64,000 bases of DNA from Elephas maximus indicus. Taxonomy: Eukaryota; Chordata; Mammalia; Proboscidea; Elephantidae. This document shows positions 56,839 through 64,000 of the stretch, one piece after another. The stretch's first letter is position 1; each line of letters begins with the position of its first letter. The translations under genes were made by a program, and so were the position numbers. The notes beneath the pieces are model-generated. The model had not been told where the DNA came from. It did not search any database and saw nothing but the letters and a program-made list of their open reading frames with translations. The stretch spans positions 13,487,001-13,551,000 of the forward strand of contig NC_064842.1 in the NCBI RefSeq assembly GCF_024166365.1, read 5' to 3'.

Positions 56839-57815
56839 AAACTATGAACAGATGAGTGGATAAACAAAATGTGGTACACACATACAATGGGCCACTACTC
56901 AGCAAGTAGGAGAAAGGAAGTCTTACGTGCTACAGTATGGATGGAGCTCAAGGACATTATGCTGAGCGAAATAAGCCAACCACAAAAGGACAAATATTGT
57001 AGAACCTCACTTACATGAAAAGGCAAATGTACAGAGACCAAGTTTGTTAGTGGGTACCGGGGTGGGAGGGAGGGGGAGAAGGGAATGTTAACGGTAATGG
57101 AAAAGTTGCACTGATTAAGGTAGGGTTGCGCAGCTGAGTGTTGTAACTGCCGTCAATAAGCTGTATACTTGTAAAAAGTTGAATTGGCAAAGGCTGTGTG
57201 ATAGACATACCTACAACAACAAAAACTAGCTGCTGAGGCTGCTTATGTACAGCCAAACACTTCATGGGATTTGGTTCCTCAGTTTGGGGGTGTAGGGTCA
57301 CAGTTTCACAGGACATCCCACTTAAGTTGGCCTAATAATGTGGCTAGTGCTTCTGTTGTGTCTCCTAGTTCGCTGAACAGCGCCTGGGGTCTTAAAAGCT
57401 TGCAAGTGGCCGTGCGAGGCACAACAAGTGGTCTCTATTCACCTCCAGCAACAGAAGAAGGAGGAGAGTCAGGAATAGGAGCTGGATATGGAATGTGTGC
57501 CTAATTGTTTCCAGGAGAACTGGATGGTGCCCGGCTACCATCACTGAACGTTTGGATCAAAGATTCCATAGAAGAATCCTGATCAAAAGGGGGAGAACGC
57601 AGAACAGAACTTCAAATCTCATGGACTCAAGACTTTCTGGAGCCATAAAAAAAAAGAAGGTAGATAAACCCCCGAAACTATTGCCCTGAGATAATCTTTA
57701 AAACTTAAACCAAAAATATCCCCCGAAATCATCTTAAAACCAAACAACAGTTTAGCTTAACTAGTAAAAAAGGCCTGCCTTGAGCATTATGCTCTTTTAA
57801 GAGCTATCTATATGG
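56839..57815 (+). mobile_element. Third L1 piece, 3' UTR, left part (host of the nest)
   Basis: atgagtggataaacaaaatg start, then the 3'-UTR subfamily of the 39225 copy up to gagctatctatatggga. It resumes at 60116. Confidence 0.85.
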
Positions 57816-58296
57816 GACCAACAAGCAACATCATGATAAATGGAGAAAAGACTGAAGTTGTCAAGGATTTCATTTTACTTGGATCCACAATTAACGCTCA
57901 TGGAAGCAGCAGTCAAGAAATCAAACAACGTATTACATTGGGCAAATCTGCTGCAAAAGGCCTCTTTAAAGTATTTAAAAGCAAAGATGTCACTTTGAGG
58001 GCTAAGGTGTGCCTGATCCAGGCCATGGTAATTTCAATTGCCCCATATGCTTGTGAAAGCTGGACAATGAATAAGGAAGACTGAAGAAGAATTGATGCCT
58101 TTGAATTATGATGTTGGCAAAGAATATCGAATATGTCACGGACTGCCAGAAGAACGAACAAATCTATCTTGAAAGAAGTACAGCCAGAATGCTCCTTAGA
58201 AACAAGGATGGTGAGACACTCACATATTTTGGACATGCTATCAGGAGGGATCAGTCCCTGGAGAAGGACATCAGGTTTGATGAAAGTAGAGGGTCA
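57816..58296 (+). mobile_element. RTE/BovB-type LINE 3' fragment, left part
   Basis: The translated text DFILLGSTINAHGSSSQEIK, ACESWTMNKED and ECSLETRM is the RTE ORF C-terminus order (LLGS..., CESWT..., RRIDAFEL...CW). Frame broken by stops. Interrupted by an L1 and resumes at 59927. Confidence 0.85.
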
Positions 58297-59926
58297 AAAG
58301 GTCGAAATTCTAAAATGTACAAGAAAATCCAACACCTCTACAAAAAAAGACAAGTAATTCAACTAAAAAACGGGCAAAGGAAATGAACAGACACTTCACC
58401 AAAGAAGACATTTAAGTGGCCAACAGACACATGAGGAAATGCTCAGGATCTCTAGCCACTAGAGAAATACAAATCAAAACCAAAATGAGATACCATTTCA
58501 CCCCGGCATTACTGGCATGAATCAATAAAACAGAAAATGACAAATGTTGGAGAGGCTACAGGGAGATCGGAACTATTATGCACTGCTGATGGCAATGCAA
58601 AATGCTACAGCCGTTTTGGAAAATGGTATGGCGCTTCCTTAGAAAGCTAGAAATAGAAATACCATACGATCCAGCAATCCCACTCCTAGGAATATACCCT
58701 AGAGAAATAAGAGTCATCACACAAATAGACATATCCACTCCCATGTTCATTGTAGCATTGTTCACAACAGCAAAAAGATGGAAACAACCTAGATGCCCAT
58801 CAACAGATGAATGGATAAACTGTGGTACATACACACAATGGAGTATTACGTAACAATGAATCTGTGAAGCATCTCGTAACATGGATGAATCTGGAGGACA
58901 TTATGCTGAGTGAAATAAGTCAATCACAAAAGGACAAATATGGTATGAGACCACTACTGTAAATACTCATGAAAAGGTTTACATACAAAAAGAAACAATC
59001 TTTGATAGTTACAAGGGAGGGGAGGGGTACGGATGGAAAAACACTTAACAGACAATAGATAAGTGGAAACTTTGGCGAAGGGTAAGACAGTACATGATAC
59101 TGGGGAAACCAGCACGACCTGTGCAAGGCAAGGTCATGGTAGCTCCACAGACACATCTAAACTGCCTGAGGGACCAAAATGCTGGACTGAGGGCTGTGGG
59201 GACCATCATCTCAGGGAATATCTAGCTGAACTGGCATAACATAGCTTATAAAGAATATGTTCTACATTCTACTTTGGTGAGTAGCGCCTGGGGTGTTAAA
59301 AGCCTGTAAGCAGCCATCTAGGAGATGCCACTGGTCTCACCTCTTCAGGAGCAAGGAAGAATGAAGAAAACTAAAGATACAAGGGAAAGGTTAGTCCAAA
59401 GGACTAATGGACCACATCTACCATGGCCTCCACCAGACTGAGTCCAGTACAACGAGGCGGTGCCTGGCTACCACCACTGACTGCTCAGACAGGGATCACA
59501 GTAGAGGGTCCTGGACAGAGCTGGAGAAAAACACAGAACAAAATTCTAACTCAAAAAGAAAGACCAAACTTGCTGGCCTGACAGAGACTGGAGAAACAAC
59601 CTGAGAGTATGGCCCCCAGACAGCCTTTCAGCTCAATAATGAGGTCACTCCTGAGCATCACCCTTCAGCCAAAGACTGAACAGGCCCATGGAACAAAACA
59701 AGACAAAAAGGGGGCACCAGCCCTGGGGGAGGAACTGGGAGGCAGGAGGGAACAGGAAAGCTGGTAATAGGGAACCCAGGGTTGAGAAGGGAGAGTGTTG
59801 ACGTCATGGGGTTGTTAACCAATGTCACAGAACAATGTGTGTACCTTTTGATGAGAAATTAGCTTGTTCTATAAACCTTCATCTGAAGTACAATAAAAAG
59901 AAATAAAAGAATTAACAATAAAAATA
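58297..59926 (+). mobile_element. L1 inserted into the RTE element
   Basis: 5'-truncated L1 (KKIQHLYKKRQVIQLKNGQR onward) with the ORF2 end and 3' UTR (ccagactgagtccagtacaa ...) and A-rich tail. Flanked by the 14-bp target duplication aaagtagagggtca at 58283-58296 and 59927-59940. Confidence 0.93.
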
Positions 59927-60115
59927 AAAGTAGAGGGTCAGTGAAAAAAGAGGAAGACCCTCAAGGAGACGGATTGACACAGTGGTTGCAACAATAGCCT
60001 CAAACATAGCAAGGACTGTGAGGATGACAACTGACCGGGCAGTGTTTCGTTCTGTTGTATATAGGTGCTCCATGAATTGGAACGTACTGGACTGTCCCTA
60101 ACAACAACAACAACG
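59927..60115 (+). mobile_element. RTE/BovB-type LINE, right part and tail
   Basis: gaggaagaccctcaaggaga ... gggcagtgtttcgttctgtt ... tccctaacaacaacaacaac: the RTE 3' end continuing exactly from 58296. Confidence 0.88.
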
Positions 60116-60325
60116 TGTGGGATCAAATTCATAACAGCAACTGGAAAGACTAGACAGGAACCTTAGGGGCCAGTGACTTAATGAGGGAGGAACAACTCCG
60201 AAAAGAAGGGTGAGGATGGTAATCAATGTCACTACACTGCACATGTAGAAACCGTTCCACTGGAGTGCATTCTGCTGTGCGTGCGCTCAACAACAACAAC
60301 AAAATAAACAAAATTTAGAGAAAAG
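60116..60325 (+). mobile_element. Third L1 piece, right part (3' end)
   Basis: ggatcaaattcataacagca ... actggagtgcattctgctgt ... gctcaacaacaacaacaaaa continues the L1 left at 57815, as shown by the uninterrupted copy at 40700-40930. Confidence 0.85.
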
Positions 60326-61559
60326 AGAGAACGCAAAGCTATGGAACATAAACTTGATAATTAATGCGACTACGTTTAACATTGAGAAACGTGTGGGTTT
60401 GAGAATACTATAAAAGAGCAGAGTGAACAGGACCTGCGCTGTGACCACGACGACACAAGAGCATCATACAGCAGCTGCGGTGCTTGCTTGCCAGCAGTCA
60501 CACAACACCCCCTTCCAGCTTCAGCTTCTCTGCCCACTACCCTCAGAATCCGGGCCGCTGCATTAGGCCATTCTTGGTGAAAAGGCCCGCCTGATTAGGG
60601 ATGATGACTGGCTAAAACATCAGACGGGGTGCTTCAAGGATTTAGTCAGAGTGAGAGGAGAAGACAGGAGGAAAACGTAGCCCCGTCAGTCAGCAGGCTC
60701 GGCCCTGGGGGCTTTTTAGCTTCTCCTTGCACTAAACCTGGGTTTTCTTAAGGTTCTCCAAGTCTCCACTTCTTACCACCAAAAACTCTTAAACTCACAT
60801 AAGCATTTATAACATAGATTAGAACTCAAAGGTAACCCAGAAAAATCAGAACAGTGGACACTGCTGAAACAATAAATAAAAAAAAAATTTTTTTAACGTA
60901 GTTTCCCAATACGAGTTCAGAAACTTTCAAGCAAGTTCTATCATGCTTTTCACCTTCTGATAAACTAGACTACAGAAAGACACACAGTTCTAGGTTTCCA
61001 CTTAGCCAACAACACAGCACTTAAAACTGTTACACAAAAATCATAAAGCCTTGACAAAGTCACTTGAAAAAAATAACAAAGACTAAATTCAGATAATTCC
61101 ACACTGCTCCTGCCAAAATATACAGCGCATCTAAGGACAGCAATAAATAATTTACACTTCAGCGTTAAATGACTCCTCCATACTCCCATCCCCACCAAAA
61201 CTTTCTTTAAAGTTTACTGCTTCAAAAATAGTAGCTGTTCTCACTATATACATGAAAGATGCGTTCTATATCATGTCACCGTACGTTCCCCCTCAAAAAA
61301 AAAGAAACACACAGTACTAACATCGGTATGAATGGCAAGCGAATGAGTTGACACCGTCTCTACCTTTCACATATGAGGATAGTCCTGGGACGATTTTACT
61401 AATTGTACTGGGCCAGCAATGTGACGCTACTGTGGATTACCAGGCAGGGGATACAAGTTCTAAACCCAAATTTGTTAACAATTATTTAAACTACTTCAGA
61501 GAAGTAATGTTATCTTAGCCTCACCCTCTTCAAAATGTGTCTTGAAGTTACCTAATATC
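60326..61559 (-). other. TP53BP2 intron 1, part without recognised elements
   Basis: No gene, RNA gene or repeat family could be supported. Confidence 0.5.
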
Positions 61560-61747
61560 AAAAAAACCCCAAATCCACTGCCACTGAGTCAATTCTGACT
61601 CATAGCAACCCTACAGGACAGAGGAGAACTGCCCCATAGGGTTTATAAGAGTGCCACATCTTTCTCCCATGGAGCAGCAGGTAGTTTCAAACTGCTGACC
61701 TTTTGGTTAGCAGATCAGCTCTTAACCACTGTGCCACCAGGACTTCC
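61560..61747 (-). repeat. AfroSINE, antisense long form
   Basis: ccactgagtcaattctgact through gtgccaccaggacttcc with partial middle segment. Confidence 0.93.
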
Positions 61748-61829
61748 TAGCTCCCTAATAGCTACCACTGATTGATTGTTCACAAGTGCCAGACAAAAAG
61801 TTTACATCTTTGCAAGAGCCTACAAAGAC

Positions 61830-62280
61830 CCTCATGATCTGCCCACACCAATGCCTGCCTCCATGACCTTTCCAACCCTCGCCTCCTCCCAGTCTCCCCT
61901 CACTCTCTCACTCTCTCTGCCAGTGTCCTTGCTGTTCCTCAAATGTGCCAGGCGTGTTCCCACCTCAGGCCCTTTGCACCTGCTGTTTCCTCTATTTGGG
62001 ATGCTCTAGTCCCCATGTTATGCTTAACTCCTTACTTCCTCAGGTCTTTACCCCAATGACACCTTTCAGTGAGGCCTTCCTGGACCACCCACCTAAAATT
62101 CCAACCCCCTCACCACCACACACTGCCTAGCTCACTTCCCTGTTTTATCTTCTCCCTGGCACTAATCACTAACATGCCACACATTATATTTATTTAACTC
62201 ATTTGTTGTCTGAGTTTTAAGGCCAAGGGCTTTGTCCAGAGCTGTACCTGGTATGTAGGAGGCACACAATAAGTACTGAC
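61830..62280 (+). repeat. L2 LINE 3' end
   Basis: ctcaggccctttgcacctgc, gaggccttcctggaccaccc, tttatttaactcatttgttg, gtaggaggcacacaataagt: the L2 3' order. Confidence 0.88.
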
Positions 62281-62342
62281 AATGACTGACTAAATCCTGT
62301 AGATGTCACCTGCATTTGACAGATGAAGACACTAAGCAACAG

Positions 62343-62490
62343 AGAGAATACCATATTTTTACAGAAATAACGTGCACCTTCTACATCTGTTTGCCAATTG
62401 CGCCCTCCCCCTGTGAGGTGTTTTCATAAACGCCGCTATGCCAATTATTTTTTACATGGTGGTATAAAAAAAATTTACCATACAGCATTT
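62343..62490 (+). repeat. Unclassified short element
   Basis: Starts taccatatttttacagaaat. Loosely matches the reverse complement of 41672-41794. Family unknown. Confidence 0.35.
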
Positions 62491-62980
62491 ACGAAAATAC
62501 CAGGGGCTGGCAGAGGGAGGGATGGTGAGGTTAGCAAACAAATGAATACGGTAAGTAACGGACCCAAGGTCACACAGCTGTGAGGCAAAGCCAAGATCCA
62601 AACCTAAGCCTATCGCCACAGCCTGAGCTCTTCACCACTGTTATCCTTCTGTTCCCTTCTTCTACAACATACAGGTAGATCCTCTCCCAAATCTGGGCCA
62701 CGCTGTTCCAGGTGTGTCGCTGCCTCTAGGTCTGCCTTTTACTAACAGTTCTGCCCACAGTACACCATCTTACCTCTGACTTATTTTCCCACTAAGCTTT
62801 CTTGGAGGAACTGCTTAACGGTACAGGCTAGCTATACCACAGCTATGTATTATGACAGAAATTAGTGAACATGTCCTCTCCTCATTTCTTACACCCCGCT
62901 GCAGTCTTCCTACTTCTGTTTCATCATCTTTCCATTCACTCAATATTTATAGAGTATATATTACATGCTCTAGGTTTTCA

Positions 62981-63117
62981 TACTACGGCTGCTAACCAAA
63001 GAATCAGCAGTTCAAATCCGCCAGGTGCTTCTTGGAAACTCTGTGGAGCAGTTCCACTCTGTCTTATAGGGTCGCTATGAGTCAGAATCGACTCGATGGC
63101 ACTGGGTTAGGTTTTCA
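62981..63117 (+). repeat. AfroSINE, 5' truncated
   Basis: tactacggctgctaaccaaa to gaatcgactcgatggcactg. Confidence 0.92.
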
Positions 63118-63119
63118 TG

Positions 63120-64000
63120 CAGACCATCTTTTCTTAATAAATAACACGGCAGACAGTACAAAATTCAAAAAATATATATAGTATATATCTCTCGCCCTTA
63201 TCACTGAGTACCTGGCCTCCTGATCTAAGACAGCCATTACCACTTAATCTTGAATATCCTTCCAGAGACATCCTACGCCTACATGAGGTCATAGCACACA
63301 TCCTTATGTTTTTACACAAACAGCATATTACACTATATAGCTTGCCCTGTTTTATTACGTAACATTTAAGACATAAAAGTATAAATAATACAGACATATC
63401 TGTTCTCACTACTCAGTTTGAGAAATAGAGACTGTCGACCAAGTTAAACCCCACTTGCACCTCCCTCCCCCACAGCTTGCTTGCTTGTTGTTTTACCACG
63501 TATTTTCGAAATCATGCCATCCATATACATATAGAGATGGATTATTATTTTAAATGACAGCAAAATATTCTTTTGTATGGACGTAATATAAATTATTACA
63601 AATTTATTTAATTAGTACTCTACTGGAGCCCTGGTGGCACAGTGGTTAAGCATTTGGCTGCTAACCCAAAAGTCGGCAGTTCAAATCCACCAGCAACTTC
63701 TTAGAAACCCTATCGGGCAGTTCTACTCTGTCCTATAGTGTCGCTATGAGTTGGAAGAGTGGAAGGCAGTGGATTTTTTTTTTTTTAGTACCCTATTGCT
63801 AAACTTGTGGACTATTTTTCAATCTGCTTCCAGTATTTCATTATTACAACAAAGTTAAGATAAATGCTCTTGTACAGACACCATGCTCTTGCTGGACTGT
63901 ACCTGCAGGACAAATTCCCAGCAGTGGATTTGCTAGGCCGGCGGGCATACACATTTACACAGCTGACGGGTATTATTGGATCAGAGGTGGCACCGACTGC
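63120..64000 (-). repeat. Ancient L1 (L1M-type) fragment split by an AfroSINE
   Basis: aaatattcttttgtatggac and tgtacctgcaggacaaattc match the complement of an old L1 3' region. It is the only L1 piece in the sense orientation of TP53BP2. Confidence 0.55.
63624..63788 (+). repeat. AfroSINE with target duplication
   Basis: gagccctggtggcacagtgg head; flanked by ttagtac(t/c)cta repeats. Confidence 0.94.

Noticed and set aside
57812..58386. ORFs of 90 and 92 codons resembling a reverse-transcriptase tail
   Set aside because: Broken RTE/BovB LINE remnant with in-frame stops.
52102..64000. Search for TP53BP2 exon 1, promoter or CpG island
   Set aside because: No CpG-rich stretch and no sequence encoding the expected first residues next to a donor was found.

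Overview
This is a 64 kb piece of a mammalian nuclear genome. The host is almost certainly an afrotherian, and most likely an elephant or close paenungulate relative. About 35 copies or fragments of the tRNA-derived AfroSINE are scattered through it, along with an RTE/BovB-type LINE sharing the same AfroSINE tail, and several L1 3' ends with a distinctive 3' UTR. There is no bacterial, viral-genome, tRNA-gene, rRNA or CRISPR content.

Two protein genes are present and they converge. On the + strand, at 62-4076, lie the last four coding exons of CAPN2 (m-calpain large subunit): 279 nt, ending at a normal stop and encoding the C-terminal part of the penta-EF-hand domain. On the - strand, from 51760 down to 12123, lie exons 2-18 of TP53BP2 (ASPP2). 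All 17 exons have GT donors and AG acceptors, all phases join, and together they encode 1,125 residues plus stop. With the three residues (MMP) that I remember as preceding exon 2 in human, this gives 1,128 aa, the canonical length. Exon 1 and the promoter lie beyond the right edge. The CAPN2-TP53BP2 order and convergence match human 1q41.

Layout: 1-5.0 kb, CAPN2 3' end and 3' UTR. 5.0-11.4 kb, intergenic: a TcMar-like MITE, three MaLR-like LTRs (one carrying a 13-unit, 39-bp minisatellite), a TG/TA/CA palindrome, and SINEs. 11.4-12.2 kb, TP53BP2 3' UTR and last exon. 12.2-51.8 kb, TP53BP2 exons and introns dense in AfroSINEs and L1 pieces. 51.8-64 kb, intron 1, dominated by a head-to-tail run of L1 fragments and a three-level nest (L1 inside RTE inside L1).

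The most unusual structure touching a gene is at 17951-18090. A 68-bp tandem duplication spans the 3' end of TP53BP2 exon 16 and gives it two nearly identical splice donors. Only the upstream donor keeps the SH3 frame. The same exon is unusually CpG-rich. I found no previously undescribed protein system; the long non-gene ORFs are explained by L1 ORF2 remnants and by the minisatellite, whose unit length is a multiple of three.

Comparisons with human proteins rest on remembered sequence, and repeat family names on remembered consensus, because no search could be run.
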